From: Hymenobacter busanensis
GTDB taxonomy: Bacteria > Bacteroidota > Bacteroidia > Cytophagales > Hymenobacteraceae
Direction of reading: 5' to 3'
Assembly: GCF_008727865.1 (NCBI RefSeq)
Contig: NZ_VTWU01000001.1
Span: 434,001 to 498,000, forward strand
Length of the DNA stretch: 64,000 bases
Below are positions 18,177 through 27,934 of the stretch, piece by piece; positions within the stretch are counted from its first letter, which is position 1, and the number at the start of each line of letters is the position of its first letter. The notes beneath the pieces are model-generated. The model saw nothing but the letters and a program-made list of their open reading frames with translations, had not been told where the DNA came from and did no database searches. The translations under genes and the position numbers were made by a program.

Positions 18177-19502
18177 TTACCGATGGCCGGCCGTTTGGTA
18201 GGCTTGGCGAAAAGTGTCGATGGCGCGCTGACGAGCGGCTTTGTGCTCAACCAGGGGGGTGGAGTAAGTTGATGTGCCAAACTCGGGCACCCAACGGTGT
18301 ACATATTCCAACTCGGGGTCGTAGCTGCGGAGTTGGCTAGCCGGCGAGTACACCCGAAACCACGGCGCTGCCACCACGCCGGTACCGGCCACCCACTGCC
18401 AGTTGCCCACGTTCAAGGCAAGGTCGTAGTCGAGCAGTTTGTCGGCAAAATACCGTTCGCCCAGCCGCCAGTCGATAAGCAGGTGCTTGATGAGGAAGCT
18501 AGCCACTGCAATGCGGGCGCGGTTGTGCAGGAAACCGGTTTGGTTTAGCTCTCGCATGCCCGCATCGACCAGCGGATAGCCCGTTTGGCCGGCACACCAG
18601 CGCTGAAATTCGGTTTCGTCGTTGCGGTAAGGTACCTCGCGCAGGCGCGGCTCATAGCTTTCGTAAGCTGTAAAAGGATAATGCCAGAGCAGCATCATAA
18701 AATAGTCACGCCACACCAACTCGGCCAGCAGCTTGGGGTTGAGCGTTTGGGCCTGGTGCATCAACTCGCGCACGCTCAGGGTGCCGAACCGCAGGTGCAC
18801 CGAGCGGCGCGTGCTGCTGTTTACCAGGCCGGGAAAGTCGCGCGTTTCGTGGTAGCGGCGCACGAGGTCGTCGGTGGGCAGTTCGGCAGCCGGCACGTAT
18901 TGCTCCAGCCGTTCGAAACCCATGTCAGCAAGTGTGGGCCTGGGCACCGCATCGAGGAGGCGAACCAGCCTTGCGGGGGCAAATAACTCGGCCGACGGAT
19001 ACGGGTGCAGCAAGTCCGGCCGCAGTGCCGCCAGCCAAGCCGTGCGGTAGGGCCCGAAACTGCGGTGCGGCTTTCCCGATTGCGTAAGGATTTCGTTTTT
19101 CGCGAAAATGACTTGGTCTTTCAAAAGGGTTAAGGCCACGCCATGCTCTTCCAGCAACTCTGCCACGGCTGTATCGCGCCGAAGGGCGTAGGGTTCGTAG
19201 TCCTCGTTGGCGAATACGGCCCCTATATCGTACTGCCGCAGCAACTGCTGAAAAACCTCCGCGGGCTTGCCATAACGAGCCAGAAACGTGCCGCCCGCCG
19301 CCTCCGTCTGCCCAGCCAACCGCTCCACCTCGTCGTAAATGAACGTAAGGCGGGCGTCCTGCGGGCGGGGAATGTGGTCCAGGATGTCGGTGTCGTAAAT
19401 AAAGAGCGGCACCACGGGCAGGCCGCTTTGCAAAGCGGCGGCAAGGCCGGCATTGTCGTGCCGACGCAAGTCGCGCCGGTGCCAAAACAAGGCTACTTTC
19501 AT
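18177..19502 (-). CDS. deoxyribodipyrimidine photolyase / cryptochrome family
   Basis: A 441-aa flavoprotein of the photolyase/cryptochrome family, which repairs UV-induced pyrimidine dimers with blue light. The N-terminal Rossmann-like antenna domain begins VALFWHRRDLRRHDN. The C-terminal FAD domain contains DAGMRELNQTGFLHNRAR and the NWQWVAGTG segment, which is diagnostic of class I photolyases. The length fits a full-size enzyme. It follows the downstream-facing SDR gene by 22 bp on the same strand. Separating CPD photolyase from cryptochrome needs a phylogeny; repair is most likely. Confidence 0.92.
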   Translation of the reverse strand: MKVALFWHRRDLRRHDNAGLAAALQSGLPVVPLFIYDTDILDHIPRPQDARLTFIYDEVERLAGQTEAAGGTFLARYGKPAEVFQQLLRQYDIGAVFANEDYEPYALRRDTAVAELLEEHGVALTLLKDQVIFAKNEILTQSGKPHRSFGPYRTAWLAALRPDLLHPYPSAELFAPARLVRLLDAVPRPTLADMGFERLEQYVPAAELPTDDLVRRYHETRDFPGLVNSSTRRSVHLRFGTLSVRELMHQAQTLNPKLLAELVWRDYFMMLLWHYPFTAYESYEPRLREVPYRNDETEFQRWCAGQTGYPLVDAGMRELNQTGFLHNRARIAVASFLIKHLLIDWRLGERYFADKLLDYDLALNVGNWQWVAGTGVVAAPWFRVYSPASQLRSYDPELEYVHRWVPEFGTSTYSTPLVEHKAARQRAIDTFRQAYQTAGHR

Positions 19503-19524
19503 TGGGAAGCGGTTATGATTCGGC

Positions 19525-20238
19525 TTATTTTAAAGTAGAATAGCCGCCATCGACGCGGATAACCTGCCCGGTAATGAAGCTGGCCGCGTCGGAGAGCAGA
19601 AACGCGGCGGTTTCGCCCAGGTCCAGCGGCTGGCCCACGCGCTGCAACGGGTGCCGTTTGGCGCCGGCTTCCTGCTTGTCGGGAGTGTTGAGCAGCGGGG
19701 CTGCCAGCGGCGTGTCGGTGAGGGTAGGGGCCAGGGCGTTGACGCGAATGCCGCTGCCGGCGTACTCGGCGGCCAACGAACGAGTCAGGCCCTCGAGGGC
19801 CGCTTTGGCCGTGGCAATGCTGGCATGGAAGGGCATGCCGTTGTAGGCCGCTACCGTGCTGAACAGCACCACCGACGCCCCACTGGCTTTTTTCAGCCGC
19901 TTCATCGCGGCCTGCAACACCTGCACGGCGCCCACCACGTTCAACTCAAAATCCTGCCGAAACTGCTCGGGTGACAGCCGCTCGAAGGGCCGCAGCACAA
20001 TGGAGCCGGGGCAATACACCACGCCGTGCAGCGTTTCAGGCAGCACGTCGAGGGCCGGACCAAGCGGCTGGGTAACGTCCAACGTCAAGTGCTTGGTGCC
20101 CAGCGCCGCCAGCTCTTCCGATACGTGGCGCGAGGCAGTGACGAGCGTGGCGCCGCGGGCCAGTAGAAGGGTGGTGGTAGCCAGGCCAATGCCCGACGAG
20201 GCACCGACAACAAGAATGGTTTTGCCGGAAAAGTCCAT
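19525..20238 (-). CDS. SDR family protein lacking the catalytic Tyr
   Basis: A 237-aa short-chain dehydrogenase fold with the nucleotide-binding VGASSGIG at about 11-18 and the C-terminal GQVIRVDGG segment. At the active site, where SDRs have Tyr-x-x-x-Lys, this protein reads I-A-T-A-K (in FHASIATAK), so the Tyr is replaced by Ile while the Lys is kept. The segment FHASIATAKAALEGLTRSLA resembles a known SDR subgroup with the same loss. It may bind nucleotide without normal dehydrogenase chemistry. The start is the ATG at 20238, since the earlier in-frame Met adds seven non-conserved residues. It may be co-transcribed with the photolyase. Confidence 0.85.
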   Translation of the reverse strand: MDFSGKTILVVGASSGIGLATTTLLLARGATLVTASRHVSEELAALGTKHLTLDVTQPLGPALDVLPETLHGVVYCPGSIVLRPFERLSPEQFRQDFELNVVGAVQVLQAAMKRLKKASGASVVLFSTVAAYNGMPFHASIATAKAALEGLTRSLAAEYAGSGIRVNALAPTLTDTPLAAPLLNTPDKQEAGAKRHPLQRVGQPLDLGETAAFLLSDAASFITGQVIRVDGGYSTLK

Positions 20239-20389
20239 GCGGTGCAGGTGAGGTGCCAAATGGCTTTACAACTGAGCCGCTTGCGGAAGGTTTGGCGGTG
20301 CTGGCCGCGGGGAGCCGTAATTTGCGGGCCGGCGGAGTGCCGGGGCCCTGGCCACCGCGCCCAGCCGAGTCGGTCCAACGCGTCGTCGA

Positions 20390-21871
20390 GTGCTCTTCAA
20401 TTCCTTCGAGTTCCTGCTCTTTTTTCCGGTCGTCACGCTGCTGTACTTCGGCCTGCCGCACCGGCTGCGGTGGGCGTTGCTGCTGCTGGCCAGCTGCTGG
20501 TTCTACATGTTCTTCCGGCCGGTCTACATCCTCATCCTGTTCTTCACCATCGTTGTCGATTACCTCGCCGGGCTGGGCATCGAACAGGCTACCACGCCGC
20601 AGCGGCGCAAACTGTTGCTGATCCTGAGCCTGGTAGCCAATGTGGGCGTACTGGCGGTGTTCAAGTATTTCAACTTTCTCAACGACAACCTCACGGCCCT
20701 CACGAACACACTGGGCTACCACAACCCGGTGCCCTACCTGTCGATTTTGCTGCCCATTGGCCTCTCGTTTCACACGTTTCAGGCCATGAGCTATACCATC
20801 GAAGTGTACCGCGGCCACCAGCGGGCCGAGCGCCACCTCGGCCTATACGCGCTCTACGTGATGTTTTATCCGCAGCTGGTGGCCGGCCCCATCGAGCGGC
20901 CCCAAAACGTACTGCACCAGTTCCGGGAACGGCACACCTTCGACTACGCCCGTGTGGCGGGCGGCCTGAAGCTGATGGCCTGGGGCTTATTCAAGAAGGT
21001 AGTGGTAGCCGACCGCCTCGCCCTGCTCGTCAATCAGGTGTACAACCAGCCCACCGACTACCAAGGCCTGCCGTTGGTGCTGGCCACGGTGCTGTTCGCC
21101 TTTCAGATCTACGGCGACTTCTCTGGCTATTCCGACATGGCCCTGGGCTCGGCGCAGGTCATGGGCTTCCGGCTCATGCGCAACTTCGAGCGGCCCTACG
21201 CGGCGGCCTCCATTCGCGAGTTCTGGAGCCGCTGGCACATTTCCCTCTCCACCTGGTTCCGCGACTACCTCTACATTCCGCTGGGCGGCAGCCGCCACGG
21301 CCGCGGGCGCTGGTACCGCAACGTGCTGGTGGTGTTCCTGGTGAGCGGCCTCTGGCACGGCGCCAGCTGGACGTTCATCATCTGGGGCGCGCTGCACGGC
21401 TTCTACCAGGTGTTTGGCCTGGCCACCACCGCACTCCGCCACCGCTTGGCCACTGCCACCGGCCTAGCGCGGGTGCCCGCCCTGCGGCGGGCTTTGGGCG
21501 TCGGCGTCACGTTCGGTTTGGTGAGTTTGGCCTGGGTGTTTTTCCGGGCTAATTCGGTAACCGACGCCATTTACATTGTTGAGCACCTGTTTAGCGGCTG
21601 GGGCCAAAGTATAGCGGCCCTATTGCACCCCGCCACCGGCCACCGCGCCCATTGGCTTTACCTCGACCAACCGCCCGCGCAGTTGTGGCTGGCCTTGGGT
21701 TGCCTGGGCGTCATGCTCGCGGTAGAAGCCGCCCAGGGTTTCGGCCGCCTCGGGGCCTTGGTGCAGGCGCGGCCGGTGCCCGTGCGCTGGTCGTTGTATG
21801 TGGGGCTGCTGCTGGCCATTGTGTTGCTGGGCGTGTTCAATTCCAGCCAGTTCATCTACTTCCAATTTTAG
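20390..21871 (+). CDS. MBOAT family membrane O-acyltransferase (pair 1)
   Basis: A 493-aa multi-pass membrane protein of the MBOAT family (AlgI/DltB type), which moves acyl groups onto exported polymers. Typical features are the N-terminal LFNSFEFLLFF, the central SFHTFQAMSYTIEVYRG and YPQLVAGPIERP, and the HGASWTFIIWGALHG segment with the conserved active-site His. Roughly ten to twelve hydrophobic helices span the sequence. The start codon is GTG. It is followed after 2 bp by an SGNH-like partner gene, the same arrangement as alginate or teichoic-acid acetylation loci. The acceptor is unknown. A paralogue with its own partner is at 43799-45256. Confidence 0.92.
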   Translation: MLFNSFEFLLFFPVVTLLYFGLPHRLRWALLLLASCWFYMFFRPVYILILFFTIVVDYLAGLGIEQATTPQRRKLLLILSLVANVGVLAVFKYFNFLNDNLTALTNTLGYHNPVPYLSILLPIGLSFHTFQAMSYTIEVYRGHQRAERHLGLYALYVMFYPQLVAGPIERPQNVLHQFRERHTFDYARVAGGLKLMAWGLFKKVVVADRLALLVNQVYNQPTDYQGLPLVLATVLFAFQIYGDFSGYSDMALGSAQVMGFRLMRNFERPYAAASIREFWSRWHISLSTWFRDYLYIPLGGSRHGRGRWYRNVLVVFLVSGLWHGASWTFIIWGALHGFYQVFGLATTALRHRLATATGLARVPALRRALGVGVTFGLVSLAWVFFRANSVTDAIYIVEHLFSGWGQSIAALLHPATGHRAHWLYLDQPPAQLWLALGCLGVMLAVEAAQGFGRLGALVQARPVPVRWSLYVGLLLAIVLLGVFNSSQFIYFQF

Positions 21872-21873
21872 CT

Positions 21874-22791
21874 ATGGGCCGGCTGCTCCTCAACTGTGCG
21901 CTGCTGCTGGCTTTGGTGCTGGGCGTGCTCTACGCCCTGGCGCCGCGCATTCAGGCCGGCCGGGTCGATTCGTTTTACCGCCGTTTCACCACCGCGCCGT
22001 CCCGTTCGCTCATTCTCGGGTCGTCGCGGGCAGCGCAGGGCTTGCAGCCGCGGGTGCTGGAGCCGGCGTTGCTGCAAGGCGGGCGCTACGAGGGGCCGCT
22101 GCGCAACTTCGCCTTCACCGTCATGCACTCGCCCTACGGCCCGGCGTACCTGGCGCAGGTGAAGAAAAAGCTGCGGCCCGATACCCGCCACGGCCTGTTT
22201 CTGCTGGCCGTCGACCCGTGGGTGCTGGCCGTCGATTCGGCGGAGCGCCACGACCAGCGCCTGCGCGAAACCCAGTCGTTTATCGGCAAGCTGAACTTCG
22301 TCTCCCTCAACCCCAACCTGGAGTACCTGCTGCGCTTCTGGAACCACCCGCTCTACCAAGCCTTCGACCTGCCCGACGAACAGCTGCACCTGCACGCCGA
22401 CGGGTGGCTGGAAGTCGACGTGCCGCTCGACTCGCTCACGGTTCAAGGGCGCATCCGCAGCAAGCTGCTCTCATACCGCCACATGGCCCGCACCTACACC
22501 TTATCCGACGAGCGGGTGCGGGCGCTGGCCGAAACCATTGCCTACCTGCAAGGCCACGGGCAAGTGGTGCTGGTGCGGCTGCCGGTGTCGGCGGGCATGC
22601 GGGAACTGGAGCTGCGCCGCTGGCCGCGGTTCGATGCCGTTCTGGGCCGCTTGGCCGCCCGCCAGCACGTGCCCTACCTCAACTATATCAACCGTACCGC
22701 CTACCCAACCTCCGACGGCAACCACCTGCAGCCCGAAGCCGGTCGGCGCTTGTCGCGGCAGGTGGCCTTGGATATTCTGCAGGAATTGTGA
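21874..22791 (+). CDS. SGNH-like periplasmic partner of MBOAT (pair 1)
   Basis: A 305-aa protein with one N-terminal membrane anchor (about 5-22) and a periplasmic domain starting with LILGSSRAAQG, the block I motif (GxS) of SGNH hydrolases, AlgX/DltD-like. A DGNHLQPEAG segment near the end supplies a candidate catalytic Asp/His pair. Such proteins complete the transfer of acyl groups delivered by MBOAT. The gene begins 2 bp after the MBOAT stop, so the two are surely co-transcribed. Confidence 0.8.
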   Translation: MGRLLLNCALLLALVLGVLYALAPRIQAGRVDSFYRRFTTAPSRSLILGSSRAAQGLQPRVLEPALLQGGRYEGPLRNFAFTVMHSPYGPAYLAQVKKKLRPDTRHGLFLLAVDPWVLAVDSAERHDQRLRETQSFIGKLNFVSLNPNLEYLLRFWNHPLYQAFDLPDEQLHLHADGWLEVDVPLDSLTVQGRIRSKLLSYRHMARTYTLSDERVRALAETIAYLQGHGQVVLVRLPVSAGMRELELRRWPRFDAVLGRLAARQHVPYLNYINRTAYPTSDGNHLQPEAGRRLSRQVALDILQEL

Positions 22792-23006
22792 GTGCGGCAA
22801 GCCACGCAATACAAACGTTTCCGGAGGGATTATGTGTTTGATTGTCAAGGGTATTCAATTGGTATAATGGCTTAGTGTTACTGGAAGATGTGGTTTAAGG
22901 CGAAAATGTAGTCGGCATGCCTACTATTTCGGCAGCGCCGATACCCTGTTTTGCGTAGCTTCGGGCCAAATCCCGTTCCCCTCCCCACATTCCATTACCC
23001 CGAGCC

Positions 23007-26000
23007 ATGAACATCCGCAAACTGCTCGTTGCCAACCGCGGCGAAATTGCGATTCGCGTCCTCCGCGCTGCCTCCGAGCTGGGCATTTCCACCGTAGCTA
23101 TCTACACCTACGAGGACCGCTACTCGCTGCACCGCTACAAAGCTGATGAGGCCTACCAGGTCGGCCGCGACGAGGATCCGCTCAAGCCCTACCTCGACAT
23201 CGAGGAGATTTTGCGGGTGGCCAAAGACAACGGCGCCGACGCCATTCACCCCGGCTACGGTTTCCTGTCGGAAAACGCGACGCTGGCCCGCCGCTGCGGC
23301 GAAGAGGGCATCATCTTCGTAGGGCCGCGGCCCGAGGTGATGGAAGCCCTGGGCGACAAAGTGGCCGCCAAGCGCGTGGCCGTGGAGTGCCAGGTGCCCA
23401 TCATCCAAAGCAGCGAGCAAGACCTGACCAGCTTTGAAGTGGCCCGCGACGAGGCGCACCGCATCGGTTACCCCGTAATGCTGAAGGCTGCCGCGGGCGG
23501 CGGCGGGCGCGGCATGCGCGTCATCCGCGACGACGAGCAGCTGGAAAAAGGCTTTTTCGAGGCCCGCAACGAGGCGCTGAAAGCGTTCGGCGACGAGACG
23601 GTGTTTTTGGAAAAGTTTGTGGAGCGGCCCAAGCACATCGAGGTGCAGATTGTGGCCGATAACCACGGCAACTTGGTGCACCTCTACGAACGGGACTGCT
23701 CCGTGCAGCGGCGCTTTCAGAAAGTAGTGGAAGTGGCGCCGGCGCTGGATTTGCCCAACCACCAGCGGCATTTGCTTTACGAGTACGCTCTGCGCATTTG
23801 CCGCGCGGTGGGCTACAACAACGTGGGTACCGTCGAGTTCCTGGTGAACCCCGAACAGGACCGGATTTACTTCATCGAGGTGAACCCGCGCATCCAGGTT
23901 GAGCACACCGTTACGGAGATGATAACGGGTGTCGACCTGATCAAGAGCCAGCTCTACATTGCGGCGGGCTACCGGCTGAGCGACCCGGAAATCGGGCTGG
24001 GCTCCGACCAGAAACCGCTCAAGATCGGCTACGCCATTCAGTGCCGCATCACCACCGAGGACCCCGAAAACGACTTCAAGCCCGACTACGGCACTATTGT
24101 GGCCTACCGCTCGGCCGGCGGTTTCGGCATCCGCCTCGACCAAGGCTCGGTGTACCAAGGCGTCAAGATTTCGCCGTTTTTCGATTCGTTGCTGGTCAAG
24201 ATTTCGGCCCACGCGCCCACGCTCGAAGGCGCGGCCCAGAAGATGCTCCGCACGCTGGAGGAATTCCGCATCCGGGGCGTGCGCACCAACATTCAGTTCG
24301 TGCACAACATCGTGGCGCACCCGGTATTCCAGGCCGGCCACGCCAACGTCGACTTCATCAAGGACCACGCCGAGCTGTTCAAGTTTAAGGTGCAGCAAGA
24401 CCGCGGCACCCGCGTGCTGGGTTTCCTGGGCGACGTGATTGTGAACGGCAACCCCGACGTGAAAGGCCTCGTGGACCCCAAGCGCGAACTGCCCAAACCC
24501 GTGCTGCCGTTGGCCGACATGACCCAGCTGCCTGCGCCCGGCACCAAGCAGAAGCTCACCGAACTTGGCCCCGAAGGCTTTGCCCAGTGGCTGCGCGCCG
24601 AGAAGCAGATTCACTACACCGACACCACGCTGCGCGACGCCCACCAGAGCCTGCTGGCCACCCGCATGCGCACCTTCGACATGCTGAAAGTGGCCGACCG
24701 CTACGCCCGCATGCACCCGCAAACGTTCAGCCTGGAGTGCTGGGGCGGCGCCACCTTCGACGTAGCCTTGCGCTTCCTGCACGAAGACCCCTGGGAGCGG
24801 CTGGCCAAGCTGCGCGCTGCCGTGCCCAATATTTTGCTCCAGATGCTCATCCGCGGGGCCAACGGCGTGGGCTACAAGGCCTACCCCGACAACCTCACCG
24901 AGCGGTTCGTGGAGCAGGCCTGGGAAACCGGCATCGACGTGTTTCGCATCTTCGACTCGCTGAACTGGATGCCCGGCATGGAGTCGTGCATCAACTTCGT
25001 GCGCAAGAAAACCAAGGGTTTGGCCGAAGCCGCCATTTGCTATACCGGCGACATTCTGGACCCCAAGCGCAACCAGAAATACAACCTCGACTACTACCTG
25101 CGCCTGGCCAAGCAGATCGAAGATGCCGGTGCCCACATCCTCTGCATCAAAGACATGGCCGGGCTGCTGAAGCCCTACGCGGCCACCGAGCTGGTAACGG
25201 CCCTGCGCGATACCGTGAAGCTGCCGATTCACCTGCACACCCACGATACATCGTCCTTGCAACCTGCTACTTACCTGAAGGCAGTGGAAGCGGGAGTTGA
25301 TGTTATCGACGTGGCCCTAGGGTCGTTGTCGGGCCTCACGTCGCAGCCCAATTTCAACTCCATTGTGGAGATGCTGCGGGGCACCGAGCGGCACCGCGAG
25401 TACAACCAGGAGTCGCTCAACGACTTCTCGAACTACTTCGAAACCGTTCGCGACTACTACTACCCGTTCGAGTCGGGACTGAAGGCAGGTACCTCGCAGG
25501 TGTTCCAGCACGAGATTCCCGGCGGGCAGTATTCCAACCTGCGGCCCCAGGCGGCCTCGCTCGGGCTGCTCGATAAGTTTGAGGACATCAAGAAAACCTT
25601 CGCCGATGTCAATCAGCTGTTCGGCGACATTGTGAAGGTGACGCCGTCGTCGAAAGTGGTGGGCGACATGGCCCTTTACCTGGTGTCGAACAACCTTACC
25701 ACGCAGGACGTGCTGGAGCGGGGCGAGCAGCTGAGCTTCCCCGAATCGGTGCGCGAGCTGCTGCGCGGCGACATTGGGCAGCCCGAAGGCGGCTGGCCGG
25801 CCGAGGTGCAGCGCGCGGTGCTCAAGGACGAAAAGCCCTTTACTGACCGGCCCAACGAGCACCTCAAGCCCATCGACTTCAAGAAAGAGTGGAAGGCCTT
25901 TGAGGCGAAATTTGGCGCCGGCGTCAAGTTCACCGACCTGCTGTCGTACCTGCTCTACCCCAAGGTATTTGAGCAATACTGGGCGCACCAGCAGCAATTC

Positions 26001-26456
26001 GGCGACGTATCGGTGGTGCCCACGCGGGTGTTTTTCTACGGCCTGCGTCCTGGCGAGGAAACCATCATCGACATAGCCCGCGGCAAGAGCATCATCGTGA
26101 AGCTCCGGTCGGTGGGCCCCGTCAACGACGACGGCTGCCGCACTATCTTCTTCTCCCTCAACGGCCAAACCCGCAACCTGGAAGTGCGCGACCGGTCGGT
26201 GGAAGTGAAAACGGTGTCGAACCCCAAAGCCGACAAGGCCAACGCCAAGCAAATAGGGGCGCCCTTGCAGGGGCTGCTCTCGAAGGTGCTGGTGGAAAAC
26301 GGCCAGAAAGTGAAGCGCAACGCGCCGCTGTTCATCATCGAAGCCATGAAGATGGAAACCACCATCACGGCTGCGCAAGACGGCAGCGTGCAGGCCGTGA
26401 ACCTGGGCGAAGGCACTCTGGTGAATGCCGACGATTTGGTTCTGACGCTGGGGTAA
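23007..26456 (+). CDS. pyc: pyruvate carboxylase
   Basis: A biotin-dependent anaplerotic enzyme making oxaloacetate from pyruvate, ATP and bicarbonate. At 1149 aa it is the single-chain form with all domains in order: biotin carboxylase/ATP-grasp (about 1-450, starting IRKLLVANRGEIAIRVLRA and including AAGGGGRGMRV), the carboxyltransferase TIM barrel (from about 537, TDTTLRDAHQSLLATRMRT), a conserved linker, and the C-terminal biotinyl domain with the target Lys1115 in EAMKMETT. The gene stands alone with a 215-bp upstream gap. Confidence 0.97.
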   Translation: MNIRKLLVANRGEIAIRVLRAASELGISTVAIYTYEDRYSLHRYKADEAYQVGRDEDPLKPYLDIEEILRVAKDNGADAIHPGYGFLSENATLARRCGEEGIIFVGPRPEVMEALGDKVAAKRVAVECQVPIIQSSEQDLTSFEVARDEAHRIGYPVMLKAAAGGGGRGMRVIRDDEQLEKGFFEARNEALKAFGDETVFLEKFVERPKHIEVQIVADNHGNLVHLYERDCSVQRRFQKVVEVAPALDLPNHQRHLLYEYALRICRAVGYNNVGTVEFLVNPEQDRIYFIEVNPRIQVEHTVTEMITGVDLIKSQLYIAAGYRLSDPEIGLGSDQKPLKIGYAIQCRITTEDPENDFKPDYGTIVAYRSAGGFGIRLDQGSVYQGVKISPFFDSLLVKISAHAPTLEGAAQKMLRTLEEFRIRGVRTNIQFVHNIVAHPVFQAGHANVDFIKDHAELFKFKVQQDRGTRVLGFLGDVIVNGNPDVKGLVDPKRELPKPVLPLADMTQLPAPGTKQKLTELGPEGFAQWLRAEKQIHYTDTTLRDAHQSLLATRMRTFDMLKVADRYARMHPQTFSLECWGGATFDVALRFLHEDPWERLAKLRAAVPNILLQMLIRGANGVGYKAYPDNLTERFVEQAWETGIDVFRIFDSLNWMPGMESCINFVRKKTKGLAEAAICYTGDILDPKRNQKYNLDYYLRLAKQIEDAGAHILCIKDMAGLLKPYAATELVTALRDTVKLPIHLHTHDTSSLQPATYLKAVEAGVDVIDVALGSLSGLTSQPNFNSIVEMLRGTERHREYNQESLNDFSNYFETVRDYYYPFESGLKAGTSQVFQHEIPGGQYSNLRPQAASLGLLDKFEDIKKTFADVNQLFGDIVKVTPSSKVVGDMALYLVSNNLTTQDVLERGEQLSFPESVRELLRGDIGQPEGGWPAEVQRAVLKDEKPFTDRPNEHLKPIDFKKEWKAFEAKFGAGVKFTDLLSYLLYPKVFEQYWAHQQQFGDVSVVPTRVFFYGLRPGEETIIDIARGKSIIVKLRSVGPVNDDGCRTIFFSLNGQTRNLEVRDRSVEVKTVSNPKADKANAKQIGAPLQGLLSKVLVENGQKVKRNAPLFIIEAMKMETTITAAQDGSVQAVNLGEGTLVNADDLVLTLG

Positions 26457-26613
26457 TGGGGGCGGGGCAGAGCATTTCGCCCCGAACGCCTACATTCGCC
26501 GTTGGCCCAACGGGGCGTTGCACTGTTTTGGCCCGATAGTGGTTTAGTACTCAAGCCACCGGGCTAGCACACAACTACCAGCCCCGGCTTCACCATCTTA
26601 TCTTCTCTTTCGC

Positions 26614-27354
26614 ATGAATGCGTTTCGTTTCTGGACTGCGGCTTTGTTCGTAGGTTTTACTAGTGTACCGGCGCTGGCCCAGCAAACTTCCACGGCCAAC
26701 ACATCGGGCGCCGCCGTATCCGAAAGCCTCAGCGCGTTGTCGCGCGGTGCGGTCGGGTTTTCTTACGACGACCGGTACACCGGGGTAAAAGGCTCGCCTT
26801 ACGTAATGCGCGTGTGGCAGCCGGCCGACATCACGCTCAATACCAACGTGCGTATTCCCAGCGTGCGGCTCAAATACGACGCCCTGCGCAACCAGCTGCT
26901 CGCCCGCCCCGACAACTCCCGGCCCGACTCGGTGATGCTGAACATTGCTTCTGTGAAGAGCTTCGCTTTCCAGGATGCACTGCGGCCGGGCGAACGGCGT
27001 GTGTTCCGGCGCTTTGAGGAAGCCCCCGTACTGGCCGACAAGCAGGCGTTTGTGGAAGTCCTCCACGAAGGCCAATACACGCTGCTGAAGCGCTACGGCA
27101 AAGAATTCCGCAAAGCCAACTTCAAAGGTGCATACAGCGAGAACCGTCCCTACGACGAGGTGCTGGACCGGACACAATATTTCCTGCGCCGGCCCGACGG
27201 CCACGTCAATGAGGTCAAACTGTCCGTCAAATCGTTTGCCGGGGGCGCTCCCGAGCTGGCCGCCAAACTGAAATCCGTGGCCGACCGGGCAGAGCGTAAT
27301 CTGAAAACCGAAAGTGAATTTGCGGCTTTGCTCGCCGCCGCCGAAAAGCAGTAA
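26614..27354 (+). CDS. secreted protein of unknown function
   Basis: Not recognised. The 246-aa product has a clear signal peptide (about 1-22, VPALAQQ), so it is exported. The mature part begins with a Thr/Ser/Ala-rich stretch, then a mixed alpha/beta domain with several Arg/Phe-rich segments such as RRVFRRFEEAP and LLKRYGKEFRKANF, and ends in a helical, charged tail. It sits alone between pyc and a convergent META-domain gene. Confidence 0.8.
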   Translation: MNAFRFWTAALFVGFTSVPALAQQTSTANTSGAAVSESLSALSRGAVGFSYDDRYTGVKGSPYVMRVWQPADITLNTNVRIPSVRLKYDALRNQLLARPDNSRPDSVMLNIASVKSFAFQDALRPGERRVFRRFEEAPVLADKQAFVEVLHEGQYTLLKRYGKEFRKANFKGAYSENRPYDEVLDRTQYFLRRPDGHVNEVKLSVKSFAGGAPELAAKLKSVADRAERNLKTESEFAALLAAAEKQ

Positions 27355-27378
27355 GCCACGGCAGATTTTTTTCCAGCA

Positions 27379-27406
27379 CGCGGCGGCCCCACCAAGGGCC
27401 GCCGCG
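27379..27406. terminator. GC-rich hairpin between convergent genes
   Basis: cgcggcggccc (27379-27389) pairs perfectly with gggccgccgcg (27396-27406) between the secreted-protein gene (+) and the META-domain gene (-). No strong T tract follows on the + strand; an A-rich run on the left gives little help, so termination efficiency is uncertain. Confidence 0.55.
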
Positions 27407-27412
27407 TTGCGT

Positions 27413-27892
27413 TTAGCGCAGGTACACCGCGTGAAACGTAGCCACCGGCTGGTCTGTGGTGGCCGCATCGTACAACCGCAGTGTATCCGCGACAACTCGG
27501 TAGCTCCGGGTGGCAGTGAGTGCCGCCAGGAAGCGGGTTTCTTCCGGCAGTCGGGGGCAGGCCATGCGCGTCGCTCCCATATTGGCAAAAACCAATTCTC
27601 CCGTAGTCGGAGTTTGGTATTGCCCAAAAATGGTGTTGCACCCCGCAAATCCTTCTACCCGCGACTCGGATTGCCGCAGCAATAGGTATTGCTCACGGGA
27701 GCCATCGGGTGTCCGTACGGGCTGTTGGCCAAGTTTTGTCAGCACCCAGCGGGTGTTGTCGAGTGGGGCTGGAGGCCGGGCGTTGGTTGGGGTCGTTGCC
27801 GAGGCTTGGGTGGTTGAATCTGTAGACCGGCACCCACCACAGCACATGGCCGTGAACAAAACAGAGGCAATGAGGCTGGCAAAACGTGACAT
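27413..27892 (-). CDS. META/HslJ-domain lipoprotein
   Basis: A 159-aa protein with an N-terminal hydrophobic export signal followed by Cys-Gly-Gly-Cys, a plausible lipoprotein processing site. The rest matches the META domain: LDNTRWVLTKLG, then FAGCNTIFGQYQ and MACPRLPEETRFLAAL, including the usual conserved Cys pair. META/HslJ proteins are linked to envelope stress and resistance to novobiocin in E. coli; the role here is unknown. In-frame ATGs at 27904 and 27940 are possible earlier starts; 27892 begins the signal peptide cleanly. Confidence 0.82.
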   Translation of the reverse strand: MSRFASLIASVLFTAMCCGGCRSTDSTTQASATTPTNARPPAPLDNTRWVLTKLGQQPVRTPDGSREQYLLLRQSESRVEGFAGCNTIFGQYQTPTTGELVFANMGATRMACPRLPEETRFLAALTATRSYRVVADTLRLYDAATTDQPVATFHAVYLR

Positions 27893-27934
27893 GCGCTGCA
27901 ACATGAAGTGATAAGCTGGAACCAGGAATACGTA

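Noticed and set aside
22792-23006. Possible tRNA or small RNA before pyc
   Set aside because: No cloverleaf or strong hairpin was found in the gap.
22995-25262. 755-codon minus-strand frame across pyc
   Set aside because: Antisense shadow of the pyruvate carboxylase gene; composition is that of a reversed GC-rich gene and no domain is visible.
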